Below are positions 51,654 through 63,158 of a stretch of DNA of 64,000 nucleotides, piece after piece. Each line of letters begins with the position of its first letter. The first letter of the stretch is position 1. The translations under genes were made by a program, and so were the position numbers. This DNA comes from Serinus canaria. Its lineage: Eukaryota > Chordata > Aves > Passeriformes > Fringillidae. The stretch covers positions 126,019,374 through 126,083,373 of the forward strand of contig NC_066315.1 in the NCBI RefSeq assembly GCF_022539315.1. Direction: 5' to 3'. The notes beneath the pieces were generated by a model that was given only the letters and a program-made list of their open reading frames with translations, ran no database searches and had not been told where the DNA came from.

Positions 51654-51715
51654 AAAAAAACATGAAAAAAAAAAAAAAAAAAAAACAAAAAGCAACAAAA
51701 ATCTCAAAACCCCAC
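51470..51715. repeat. A-rich low-complexity tract, (CAAAA)n-like
   Basis: About 245 bp of A-runs interrupted by single C or CC, including perfect CAAAA units near 51628-51650. Frames crossing it give Lys/Gln/Asn-rich or Phe-rich translations with no coding meaning. Confidence 0.92.
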
Positions 51716-51775
51716 AAAGTTCCTTAAAGTATTTGGAGGAAATGTAGTTAAATCTGTAATTATTCCAAACACTGA

Positions 51776-51802
51776 GGTAGTGGTAGTGGTAGAGGTAGTG
51801 GT
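51776..51802. repeat. (GGTAGT)n short tandem repeat
   Basis: Four to five GGTAGT units, one reading GGTAGA. Confidence 0.85.
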
Positions 51803-53704
51803 TTCACTGCAGCAACAGAGGCCATAATTAAGCAGATGAATATATTGTAAAGTTCATAGCACTGTTTTGCCCCATTTCTTAACTTTTACAAAAAAAAACC
51901 AGCCTCTAGAAGAAATGGATTTCAAGTTCAGTGTGTCCATTTAGTTTTTTGGCTTCTTCTTTCACTTTGTGACTACTCTAGAATGTATCATTATCCTCTC
52001 CAGCTTCACAGCTCTGATCCTTCATTCTTGGCTGTGCCAGATGCTTTTAACCATGCTTCTGTCTCTACTTTAATAATCCCCTAGGCCCATAACAGCAATT
52101 TAACCCACTCCATATTGAATGGGATTTTCAGCTCATGCTTCACTTGTTCTTGCTCTCTTACTTCCTCACTAAGGGATCAGAAGGATCAAAGCAAAAGTCC
52201 TAGGTTTTTACAGTGGTTGGCAAATCTACATGTATTTGAGAGACTTAGTTCTGAGCTAGGTGATAAAGTTCATGCTCATCTGATCCCAAATTTCTTATCA
52301 GCTGCCTTAGGAAACTTTACTTCACAAGATAAAATGGAAAGTAGAAAATCATGCAGAGGAAGGGAACAGCTGGTGCACTCCTACACATGTGCAAGAGCCC
52401 AGATGCACAAACATTTGGACCTGTAATTATAGAAGCTTGGCAGCTCTAGCTACTTGCAAGATTTAGTGTGAATGAAGACTGGTGAACCACATTGTCCTCA
52501 GAAACTTGTGTGCATTGCTTCTACCACCTTTAAAAATACTGAAGATAAGTGGACATGGGTTTTTCTTGAAAATAAAAACATACATATATAGGTCAGTAAG
52601 CCAAAAGTAGCTTCAACCACTTGGACTTGATAAATTCTTAGTCTGTCTTTTGATTAACATAAGAAATTACAGGAAGCAAGAGGAACCAGGAAATCACAGC
52701 TGCTATTTCTGATCTTGTGTTCAGCTACCTCTCAGAAGTACTGCAGCATCTTGGAATGACATAAAATTTACACTGTTGTCTCCATGCTTTTTTAAGTGCT
52801 TGGGGACTTGGACCTTCTTAACAAGACTTCTTATTGTCATCACAACAGATGCTGAGAAATATGTATTTGTAATGGTTTAGGTGTTAAGGCTAAATAGGGA
52901 TTTGCACTGTAGTACTGTGTCCTGCATCTGTACTGAAATATTTGAGCTGTCTTTTGATTGTGGGAAATGAATAAATTATTACAAGATGAATGAAAATATT
53001 CTCTTTATTATCCCTCATTTGGACTAGGTTCAGTGACTTTACAAATGTGCAGTTAAGCTAGGTCACATAATACCCTCAATTTAAACTCTTTCTTCTTCAT
53101 TGTGTACATAAAGATTAAAAGTTTCTACTTTAACAAACCTACAAAAGACCTTGATGGTATGAATATATCCCAAATCAGAAAGACTCTCTTGTCACAGTTC
53201 TTTAACTATAAACTATTACTATTTTCTTTAACGATAAAGAAAATCACTTTTTAGTTCAACTGATTTTTCTTTCTTAATCTCTTTTTTCAGCTTGGTTTTA
53301 CTTATTTTTTATTATTTATTTTACAGGAAGTAGCCTTGATGAGAATTCCAGAAACCTGAAGTTCTTAATTAGATTTATGGATTTTCAAGTTTTAATGCTC
53401 TAGAAAATACAGGTCTTTGATAGCATAGACAGCATTAATGCATCAGATGCCAAAAACTGTAATTTAAAAAGTCACAATGGAAGCAGCTGCAATTTTTCCA
53501 GATACATTATGAAAATATCAGATAACTTTCAGATATTATGCAAGAAATTTCTTCTACTAATTAAATCTAAATGTACAATCATTAAGGAATCTAAGAAGCC
53601 TTCTGTAATGAATTTAAGTTTCAGAAGAGTTTAAAACATATATACTTTATATTAAAACAAAAGCATGATACTTCTTAGAAACCAGGCACCACATCTGCTT
53701 TAAT

Positions 53705-53724
53705 AATATATTAATTAATATATT
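53705..53724. repeat. 20-bp perfect palindrome of A and T
   Basis: AATATATTAA is followed directly by its reverse complement TTAATATATT. It is AT-only, so only mildly surprising. Confidence 0.75.
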
Positions 53725-56700
53725 TAATACATGTGAATATTATATTTTCTCTCAAGGAATCTTAAAATTTCCATATGGCAATTTAATATATAAAAATCCT
53801 TTTAAAAGTAAGAATATTTAAAATGTAGACAAAAACATATATCCAGAGTTTCTCCCTGTTTAACTGTCCTTCTGAAGCAGGATCTTACCATGCTAAGCTC
53901 CATTTGATTTCTTGCAGCCTTGGCATTTCTTCTGCATATGTGGATACCATCAGCCTGTAACACACAGAAGGAGGAAGTTCCTTTTCCAGCTCCAGGGAAG
54001 AATGATCCTGAATTCAATATGCCAGCAGAGAAATTCAAACACAGGTCAAGTATCCTATATCCTAATAGTGTTGTTGGATTGCTATAAGTCATCTGGAGAT
54101 TTTTTTGAGTCATCTCAGTTCAACTTGAGGAGAGCTTTCAGACACATCTGTTTTTTGGTTTATACTTTCAAAAAAGAAAAGGATATAATTTTATAAATTA
54201 CACACTGTACTAGGCAGTTTTGAGGGAAACCAGGCTACTAAAATTCTATCCATACAGAGATAAGATCCAAATCTCAGATGTCTTCAGAAGAGTGGAAGTT
54301 TCAAAAGATAAATCCAGTAACAAAAGTTAGATTGGAACAGGACAAAGCATTCCAACCTGGAAATCACTAAGAAAGTATTCTTTCAAAGATATTGAAATCC
54401 ATGGCAAAATTAAATAATCATCGTGGAATCATCATCATTGCTTTTTGCAATAGTCTTTGTTTTAAAGAAAGAATTTACATCAAGACATGAGAGGAACAGA
54501 GCACTGGAAATCATCTATATAGCCACCACCTGAAGTTCCCAAGGAGTTGAATGCTTTATGTCTTAATTTCTGACACGAGCTATTTCTTTGTACAGAAAGT
54601 CCTCAAGCAGATTGCTGTAACAAACCACAGAATCAGTTCTGCTGTTTAGATTCACATCTCAAAACTGTATGAAAAGCTTCAAATTTAGGCTAATCAATGT
54701 TCCCTTTTTTTTTCTGAATTAGCCGTGTAGTCTGTACACTTGCTATAAAGTTGGACTGTGTTGTTTAAAATGTGTTGTCTGTAGAATTGCTAGGACAGAA
54801 CACAACAGTCTTCTCTTTCTATTTAAAGCAACAATAGCATTCTTTGCATAACCTAAAACCATCACATTAGATATAGATTTCTTTCAGTGGATCCCTACTG
54901 AAAAAGACATTTTCTAGAAAGATTTTAATGCTGAAGGAAACATTTCACAATTTCTTTCAAAGTCAATATACCTTTCTGTGTTTTTATGAAACTACATGTT
55001 TCATTGGAAATTAGAAGAAAAATAAGGGGGAGGCAGAAAAAAATTTATTACTGGTCTTTTTTTCCTACAGTGGGCTGCATTTTACTTCCAATTATATTGA
55101 AATTTTATAAACTTATCACCCATTGGGCCCTAGATGTGATCTGACCATAACAAAAACACAGGAAACAGATGTAGGGGGACAACAAAGGCAAGAAACAGGT
55201 GGCATGTCCCCTGACACGTGGATTGGGGATTGATCTTTTAATTGTGTACCCCAAAAACATTTTATGCTTAGATGGAAATAAACATTATTGATAGGCTTTG
55301 CTTGATATGCTCCATATGACTATCCTTCTAGATAAATAATAGAGAGCATTTCAACCTTGAAAGAGGCTGGGAAGACTTCAGAAAGATAAACCTCCATCAG
55401 TGTCTATTAAGTAGTCTGTACTATGGCAATGATTGATTTCCAGATGAATGACCTTGAAATTTACTTTTCAAATCTATTTGCCTGACAGAAATCTTGGTGA
55501 CCTCAGAAAGGTTTGTTTTTCTTGTATATATTTACACATTATCATTTACATCCTCTTTACTTACAGCTCAACCTATCACTTCACTTGGAGCATTATTTTT
55601 AAACTTTAAGCTGTAACAGTATGTAAGGCTTATGAAAAATTACTCATGTTTATCTTAAAGAAAGTTGTTTGTGCATGGTTGTAAATATGACTTGACATGA
55701 TAACTCTAAGAAAGACATAGATTTATTTAACTTTCATAAGGACATCAGGATATACCATTCCTGACTTGACCTTATGGAGACCAAAATGCAGCAGATTAAT
55801 TTCAGCAAATGCTGACATAGACAAAATTATATTTTGCATTTCAAATTTTCTTCAAATCCCCCCTCTACACACTGAAATTTTACAATAGAGCTGTTTTATT
55901 GGTGAATCAAAATGAGACTGTTGTAGAATATATCATGCATTACCAGTATGACTTCCCATGGTAACAAATGTTTTCTGGTTTTTCATCAACATAGGCAATA
56001 AACCACAGAAAAGAAAAAAAAAGCCACACAAGCAACCCAACAGGATTATAATAAACTCTGACAATGGCAACTTGAATGAACAATCAGAACTTTCCCTATA
56101 ATTAATGTTTACTGTGAAAGCAGTGGATTTGATAAATTTGTCACGTATAAAAGACACCCTTAAATCAACTTCTGTTCAAATAAATTGTTTTTCATATAGA
56201 GACAATGAGATTGAAGAATTACAGACAAATTGTCTCATAGGCACACAAAGTCAGTCCACACTCTGAATATGCTATTTCTGTAAAAGGTTTCCTATTTAAA
56301 TCTGTTTTCTTAAAAGAAAAGTATTGCTGGTATGTAATGGAAAGCACCATTTCAAGGTTGTGCACAAGTAGGAGTTAATAATCTAATTTCTACATGAATA
56401 ATTGTCCAAATTTCAGATCTTGAAGATCTTCTTTCAGTTACTTCCAAGTCCTGAAGCAAACACCTATGTTTTTGACATTATCTCCCACTAGACAGCTCCA
56501 CTTCTTTCCAGGGCCTCTCAAGAAAGAATCTTTACTGCCTTTACTGCACCAAGCAGGCCAGCTTTTTGTTGTGCTTCATTTTCTGTGCTCCACACACCTT
56601 GCCTGGGAAGTCTGAGCTGCTAAACCAATATTTATTAACTTGTGCAGTCTGCAGATATGACACTCATGACATGGAGGAGGGTGCCCTGGTGAAGGGCTGT

Positions 56701-57684
56701 AATGTCATCCCCCCAAAATGAAGAGTTAGACAATGTCCTGACTGTGTAAACAAAGTAGACCTTGCCTTTAAATAATGAGACAAAGAAAAAAAGCTATCAA
56801 GGAAAATTAATCTTTTAATCTTAGTATTATTAGAAGAATACCTTACTTGCCACAATGTTAGTTGATGCCTTTCATTTGGTGTAAATACAAGCCATAAGCT
56901 TTAAAGAAATACAAGCTATAGTCTTCCTTGAAGCCAAACTAGCTGCTCCAGTGGAGTCACTGGCATTGGTGTTTCAATTTCACAAAGGCCTCAAATTCAA
57001 CCCAACACCACAAAAATTTCTACTAGCATGGATAAATACTTTATGTCTCTAAAAGCATCTTAAGTATTAATATTACCATCCAGTGCATTCCAGTTTAATT
57101 GTTTCAGTCTTCATTCTGTTTTACTTTAAGACACAGATTTTTCTTTTAGTAAGTTAATTAGTCAATTTCAGAGACTGACTAGAGTCTGATTTTATTGGAG
57201 CATGGAATTAAATTTTTCCTTTTTTATTTTTTTTAACAGATCATTACAGCATTTAAAAATTGTCTTTAATAGTAAATATCTATTTTTGAAATCCACCAGA
57301 AAATTGTAGTTGGAGGGGTTGAAGTTTTCATCATACTATAATAAAAAATTATATGATTTTCTGAAATGTTAAACTAAAAGCATGTCCTATCTCTGTGGAA
57401 GGCAATCAACGGATTAAAGAACTAAGAAGGAAACTAGGGATTTTTTATCAAATATAATTCCCTCTTGTTCTTACTATAAATAACTTTCCTCCTGCTTTAT
57501 ATTTAAAATAAATCTTCACAGTTTTGACTTGTCAATTTAAATCAATATATAAAAAACACACACTGATTTAATAGGATAGGGATCAGTTCCAGAATGCTTA
57601 ATTCTTCATTAGCTTTCACTGGATGTAGCTTGAACATTTGTAACTCTGTCCTAAACTATTTTTATGTCTGGTTTTCTGCTTCAG

Positions 57685-57784
57685 GACGCTGAGGAAAAAA
57701 ATCCACACCAAAGCCATTTTAAATTGGTTGAAAAATACAAATTGGGATGAAAGTTGCCAAAATCAGGGAGGCATAGGATGTAAA
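57685..57784 (+). other. exon-like open segment, unidentified
   Basis: A strong acceptor (GGTTTTCTGCTTCAG ending at 57684) and a TGTAAA|GTAAGT donor enclose 100 bp. One frame, entering with one carried-over base, is open for 33 codons; another hits TGA. The A-rich content makes Lys and Asn dominate the translation. The phases do not join to the candidate at 61779-61895, which argues against these two being consecutive exons. Confidence 0.15.
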
Positions 57785-58394
57785 GTAAGTTGCACTGAAC
57801 CACCTACATGTAATAAAAAATTATTTAATCTCTAGGACAAGAAATCCTTCAATTACCCACCAAAAACCTGAGCTTGGATGTCAGTTATGTAATAATCTAT
57901 CTGCTATTTGTGAGGAAACTCTGCCAAAATAATTTTTTTTACTTTGCAGATATGAAACACAGGCTTTAGACACATAGGGATGAGGTTTCTTTTCAGGCCT
58001 GCAAACTGAATTTCTGTGTCTGGAAGTTCACTTCTGGAAATGGTCTTTGCTCTGGGAAGGGGTTTTCAAAGGATTTTAACAATTTTGAAGTTGCATGATG
58101 AGGGGGGGGCATACTCCTTCTCCAGAGTCATACCATGTTTTTATGGATTGTGGACAAATGCCAAAGGGCTTGGAAGTCATTATTCTAAGTCTCCAAATGA
58201 TTTCTAGGGATTAAGTGCAAAATAATTGCTTTGAACAGATCATTTCACCCTGCAGTTAATTTTCCCATGAGACATGAAACAGGACACTGAAGTCTTCCTT
58301 ACTCATTCTGGGGAAATATAATTGCAATACTTCAAATACTGTTTGACAGGGTTTTTGGATACTAGAGTTTTTTCCTGAAATCCTCACAATAATT

Positions 58395-58440
58395 CATATA
58401 ATATAATTTTTATATAATATAATATTTATAATTTTATTAT
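58395..58440. repeat. AT-rich simple sequence
   Basis: Repeated ATAATATAAT and TTTATATAAT units. Confidence 0.75.
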
Positions 58441-58479
58441 TGTTTAGAACCTATCTAATCCTTTCCTTTATTATATTAT

Positions 58480-59178
58480 TTTGCTGCATGAAGAGATTGC
58501 TGGAGCTCTCCCTTTGGGATCAGGGTTTTGGGTGAGCTGGACACAGCCCAGCAACTATTTTGGGGAGGAATTTATCAGTCTATCATCACCATGGGACCAA
58601 ATTGCTCTGGCAATGTGGCCATCTACAGGGGGCATGACAGTCACCACTTATGGGCAAATGTGGGTGTAGAGACCTTAGGAGACCTTTTCTCCTAAGGTCT
58701 GACACAGATTTTTTGGTTGTGTCTATCCTCATAAGCTACAGAGGATGAGGTTATGGGCTTGATGCTCAGCACCACCTTTGTTGTTCAAGTGTTAACATAC
58801 ACCTTGATCAGCATTTTGGCCTAGAGCAGCTGGTAGGGACCCACACAACAAGGGAGCTCTGTCTGGGGACAGAATGGCCCCCAGATTGGTCTGACTATGC
58901 CATCCTCTTTGGGAAGGCAGTGTTTAGCTGTAGGAGAAGTGCCAGTTGTCTGAGAGAATGGGTTTGGAGGCAAAGTGGTTTTAGCTTTCTCATTATCCTA
59001 CTTTTATTAACTGATGATCATTTATTCTCCCCAAGTCAAGTTTGTTTTGTCTGTAATTGTAACCAGGTGATATCAGCCTGTCTTTGTCACCTTTTCTCTC
59101 TGTGTCCTTTTGAGAAGGGGAAATGATAGAGCAGCTTGGTGGGCACCTGACAGCCAACCAGGGTCCACCACCACAAGT
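58480..59178 (+). mobile_element. GC-richer block, probably a decayed endogenous-retrovirus LTR or its flank
   Basis: The right end (about 59125-59178) has GATAGAGCAGCTTGGTGGGC, then CACCTGACAGCCAACCAGGG and CCACCACCACA, which I recognise as resembling the 3' end of common avian LTRs. Upstream, 59035-59080 (AAGTTTGTTTTGTCTGTAAT) also has the look of that class. A possible start is TGTTAACA near 58791, preceded by CAAG, with CAAG also beside the right end; the duplication is too short to be convincing. The left part (58480-58790) is GC-richer but unclassified. Family recognition is from memory and uncertain; only the right third is moderately supported. Confidence 0.42.
58670..58700. repeat. 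13-bp perfect hairpin with 5-nt loop
   Basis: AGACCTTAGGAGA (58670-58682) pairs perfectly with TCTCCTAAGGTCT (58688-58700) around CCTTT. The mixed composition makes it less likely to be accidental than the AT-rich foldbacks. Confidence 0.88.
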
Positions 59179-62100
59179 GTTTACAGGTAGATATTTGAAA
59201 CATTACTAGAAGATAATATTTATTAATGCATATATAGAAAGTACTAGTAGAAGATAATGATCATAACTTTTGCCAATAGTCATCATCTTCTTTTGAGCTA
59301 TTATTCTTGAACAGTGCAGTGGGTTGCCATGTCCCTTTAACAATTTTCCTCATCTTTTGGATTCTTGTTTTTGAAAGCTTGGTACCAGCAGCTGTTATAT
59401 GATTGAATACCTACTCATGCACAGTTGGACAACAGGTAATAGAGATGATTTAGATCTGCAATTTTGAATTCTAGAAGCTATCTGGAACTCCAGATTGGCA
59501 TATAAACTGCTCAGAAATTAAACTTCATAAAATTGTTTATGGACAATCTACTGTAACAAAACAAATAAGTTAACATTAGCTCCTTTCTTTCTTCATGTAG
59601 TGGTTTTGGTATACAGTGGAACTTGTAAAATATGCTTATTTTTTAACCTTTAGGAGAACCAGACAAAAAATTTTCTTCTAGAGAAAATTTTAAATGTTTC
59701 TGCAAAATATTCTAATTAGTTTCCTGAAATTCAGAAATAGGTTTACAGAAAATAATTCCTTTCTTAACCAGCAATTTGCCATATTTTCTAGATCTTTTGG
59801 GGATCAGTATGATAGTAAATGGTGACCTACACAGTGGTTGAAAAAGATTTTATTAAAAAAATGCAAATGAATCATAAACTAACAATCCAAAAATGCTGGC
59901 AAACAGGGAAGGCAAATTATAAAAATGCAAATAATGAATGAAGAGTAATAAGCTAGTTGTAAATTAATGTATGGGTCTGTGGTAATGCTCTAAAAAGCCA
60001 TGCTCAGATTTTTTTGCAGAAAGGTTAAGTGACCCTTAAATTTAAAAAGACTGAGAAACACTTCTCTAAGATGGACTGTTGAGAGTACAAAGACCCTTTC
60101 CCAGTGATTAATGGCTTTCTTTCAAAGTGTAAGTAGCTGATTCAGAAACTGCATTTTACAGAGATCTCCTTTCAACCTTATTTTGATTCCTTTCAAGCAA
60201 TTTTTCTGTTTTTCAGAGTCATTAGCTAATGGTAGATCTCTACATCTTCTGTCACAAGGAAGAGTGAAAAGAGGAAGATTATTTGAAAACAATTATGTGG
60301 AATAAGTTCTCTGAAAGCCTGATTTGAGTATCTATTTCCAGACCTTGGTCAGGTTTGAGAGAAGTGACTTTTTTTTGAGCTAGGGAACAAAGAGCCAAAA
60401 AATCATAAAAGGCTTTGTCAGCTTTTGGTGAAGGGCTCCTAGGAGAAGCTAAAGTCCAAATTCAGTCAGCTGCACAGATTCAGCAGGGAGCTTTTAGAAA
60501 GGATTGACTCCAAAGGGGCATATTCAGCAGTTTATTTGCTCTGAATTGCAAGCTGGAAAAGATTTAACTTCCTCACTTTTTTATCTATAGTTTGTTATAG
60601 GGTTTAAATTGTTGATTCTAATATCTATTTGCCTTTTAGGAAGAAGGCAGAATTATACTGATTTCTATCAAAAGTCGGCTGTTGGAAAAGTTAATAAATC
60701 TTGATATTTGAGATAAAATTTTTCTCAGTCCTTAGAGTAGGAAATAAAAAACACTGTGATGCAGTAATTGTTGGTAAATGATGATTCTTTTTAAGATAGT
60801 AACCAAAATGGCCACTAAATACGAAATAATAGAGTAGCCATACCGAATGTTTTGTTTACTTTGGGAAAAACTTAATTCTATGCAGTCATTTACTCTATAT
60901 GAAGCCATATGAACTACCATGCTATCACTGGCTGATAAGTCTCAAAAATGAGCTGTATTTCCAGTCCTTTTCTTCTGAAGAACTGAATGCAAATATAGTT
61001 GAAACCATTTTTTCTCATGATGTGGTGAACTCCAAAAGGGTTTTAATTTTAATTATTCCTTTCTCAAGAGACAGCCTGTTGCATCTTGCACTGTGTGAGT
61101 GGGCAGGACCTTCTCAGCCCTGCAGCTTGCAGTAGGATCTGCCTTTAAAAACATCTTCCTCGGTTCCTCACTGATTTTTTAATGCATGAGGAGGAACTTT
61201 AATAACCATTTTAATCACAAATGCCTGACCCTGAACATTTCTGGGACTTCGGCAGCACTTTATCAGAGCTACACTAATGCAAGATGTCTGCCATTAGTTT
61301 TACTAATGCTTTTGTAAAACCTTTACCCTTAAAAGCAACACTCTCCAGACATCTTTCTTGTCCTTCCATTAAGTTATTCTGACATAAAATTGCAGTAAGA
61401 TGAAGGCTTATGGTATTTGTTACTGGTATTGGATAGTAATGTAACTATACTATGCTACTCTCTTCATTATCTGTAATCCAAATAATTCAAAAAAATATTT
61501 GTTTTAAATTTTCATTTATCTTGAAAGAAGTTCATAAGGGGACAGTATTACCCATTTTAGGGGTAACAGTAAACTATAGGACTAAGAATTTTAAGAATAT
61601 TAAAGAAATATAATTTAAAAGAACTTGTAATTTAATTTGCTTCACTCATGGCAGCTGGCTTATAGAAAATGATCATACACATATCAATATTTGTATTCTC
61701 AAAAACTAATTTTGTATTATAAAGGAAGCTTTCCATGATGCATTTTTTTCCTATAAATGTGTTTCAATTCTTTCTCAGTTGTACAGGACCTATTTGGAAG
61801 TGCTGCCATGAGCGAAATCTGACTGTGGGGCAAGTGGAACAAGCCTTTGCTCAGAGAGAAGCTCTGTGCCTAAATAATCTTGTTGAAGAACATCTGTAAG
61901 AACAATTGTTCATTGAATACTAGGGCACAGTATACCAAGCTACCAGCTACCTTTCCTACTATAGGTATTTATAAGTTTGGCTCAAACAAGGCAGACTATG
62001 TTATAATCAGCTGTACAAACAACAAAGTGGAATATAAATGGAATCAGTGCACCTTGATTTAAACCATTATTGCTCTCTCAGTATTGTATTGCCTTCATAT

Positions 62101-62442
62101 GCCGGGCCTTATGGACATGGTGTGGATTTGTGGTCATTTAGTGGAACATTTTTAATGCAATGTAGAGTATGAGCTCAGGTCTTGGTAGACATTAATGATT
62201 TTTATGCACAGCTCTCTCACAGGCAGCTTTAAGAAACTCCTCCTCTTACTATGTGATACAGTTGCACAGAAGCAACAAGCCAAGTAGCCATAGCTCTCCA
62301 TGGCATTCAAATTTCTTAAACTCACCTGAGACTCAGGGGAGTTCTTTTACATAAGAGATTTTTTATGTTCTATTGGATACTTTATCCTTTTTGGCCAGAA
62401 AATATCAAAATATATTATTAAAAATATATATATTTAGTCTTA
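59179..62442. other. unassigned AT-rich stretch, with one exon-like segment
   Basis: No recognised repeat. The only coding-like signal is at 61779-61895. Confidence 0.5.
61779..61895 (+). other. best exon-like segment of the window (117 bp, symmetric phase), unidentified
   Basis: A pyrimidine-rich acceptor (GTTTCAATTCTTTCTCAG ending at 61778) and a CATCT|GTAAG donor enclose 117 bp, a multiple of three. Exactly one frame is open throughout: one leading base, then 38 codons from TGT at 61780, then two trailing bases, so both flanking introns would be phase 2. The other two frames hit TGA. The translation is hydrophilic and protein-like, with an N-glycosylation-type NLT and a helix-forming VGQVEQAFAQREALCLNNL stretch. 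I do not recognise the protein. It could be an internal exon, including one of a long gene spanning the window, or chance. Confidence 0.28.
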
Positions 62443-62448
62443 CCTGTT

Positions 62449-62626
62449 TGCCGCGCTGCTGCGTCGAGTGCACTTTACTCCCCTGAGAGCAGGGAGGAGG
62501 CGGCGCCGGCTAGCTGGGAGCACAGCAGCAGCTAGCAGCGGGGGGCACTGCCTTAATGCGCCAGGGGCGTCTGGGCAGCGCCTTCGACAGGGCAGCAATG
62601 TCGAGAGGAGCGGCAAAAGCGGAGAA
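62449..62626 (-). promoter_or_regulatory. CpG-dense U5 segment of the solo LTR
   Basis: About 15 CpG dinucleotides fall within roughly 180 bp, while CpG is rare almost everywhere else in the window. In birds, methylated CpGs decay over time, so retention suggests recent insertion or lack of germline methylation. Confidence 0.75.
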
Positions 62627-62673
62627 GCTTGAGAGAAAAGAGGACCTTGACTCGGCTGGTGCAATCCAGAACT

Positions 62674-62679
62674 TTTATT
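62674..62679 (-). terminator. LTR polyadenylation signal AATAAA
   Basis: AATAAA on the minus strand about 52 bp downstream of the LTR TATA box. Confidence 0.7.
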
Positions 62680-62730
62680 TTCTACAGGGGGTTCAGGTGG
62701 GAAAAGGCAGAGAACAATGAGTAACAGCAG

Positions 62731-62736
62731 TATATA
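62731..62736 (-). promoter_or_regulatory. LTR TATA box (TATATA)
   Basis: CTTTATATA on the minus strand in U3, positioned upstream of the AATAAA as in a functional LTR. Start of transcription would be near 62700-62705. Confidence 0.65.
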
Positions 62737-63158
62737 AAGGGGGTGGAACATAGGTACAAGAACCAATGGGGGAAACCGAGGAGGGGAATCGGACATAACT
62801 GACACGGGTGAAAACTAATGATATAAGAGCTAGGGAGGGGCCCGGAGCACCTGCCCAATCACTCTCTGAGGAAGGGAGAAGTTTCTGGAGAAATGGGCAG
62901 GGCCCCAGGAGATTGGCAGGACCCGGGAGGAGGGGAAAAGCAACAAGAGGGTGGTAACCGTGGAAACGGGGGTGGAGACAAGGGCTTGGCAGTATGCCCA
63001 GACTAGGAGGGAACCATTTCAGGAAGAGGGGAAGCCAGGACTGAACCATCAAAATAGGTTTAGGATTACAACTGGGGGGAACATTACAAAATGGGGAGAA
63101 CAATACAAACAGGGAAGATAACACAACTGGAAATTGGATGCGCACCACAACACCTGTT

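Larger units (their letters stand above)
51716..58479. other. unassigned AT-rich stretch
   Basis: About 6.8 kb with no supported gene. It holds a GGTAGT-type short repeat (51776-51802), an AT-only palindrome (53705-53724), an exon-like segment at 57685-57784 and AT-rich simple sequence at 58395-58440. Confidence 0.5.
62443..63158 (-). mobile_element. solo LTR with target-site duplication, 704-bp LTR, ERVK-like
   Basis: The LTR itself is 62449-63152. On the minus strand it starts TGTTGTGGTGCGC and ends GCGCGGCA, flanked by a perfect 6-bp duplication (CCTGTT on the plus strand at 62443-62448 and 63153-63158). In LTR orientation the order is a U3 of about 450 bp, a TATATA box (62731-62736), an AATAAA signal (62674-62679) and a CpG-rich U5 of about 200 bp. 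No internal retroviral sequence adjoins it, so it is a solo LTR. Intact ends, perfect duplication and dense CpGs suggest a young insertion. Two minus-strand open frames inside it (121 and 151 codons) overlap in different registers and look like chance frames. Confidence 0.9.

Noticed and set aside
51441..51707. Lys/Gln/Asn-rich and Phe-rich frames on the two strands
   Set aside because: Low-complexity A-rich DNA.
62440..63148. Two long minus-strand open frames (121 and 151 codons)
   Set aside because: Both lie inside a solo LTR, overlap in different registers and resemble no viral or host protein.
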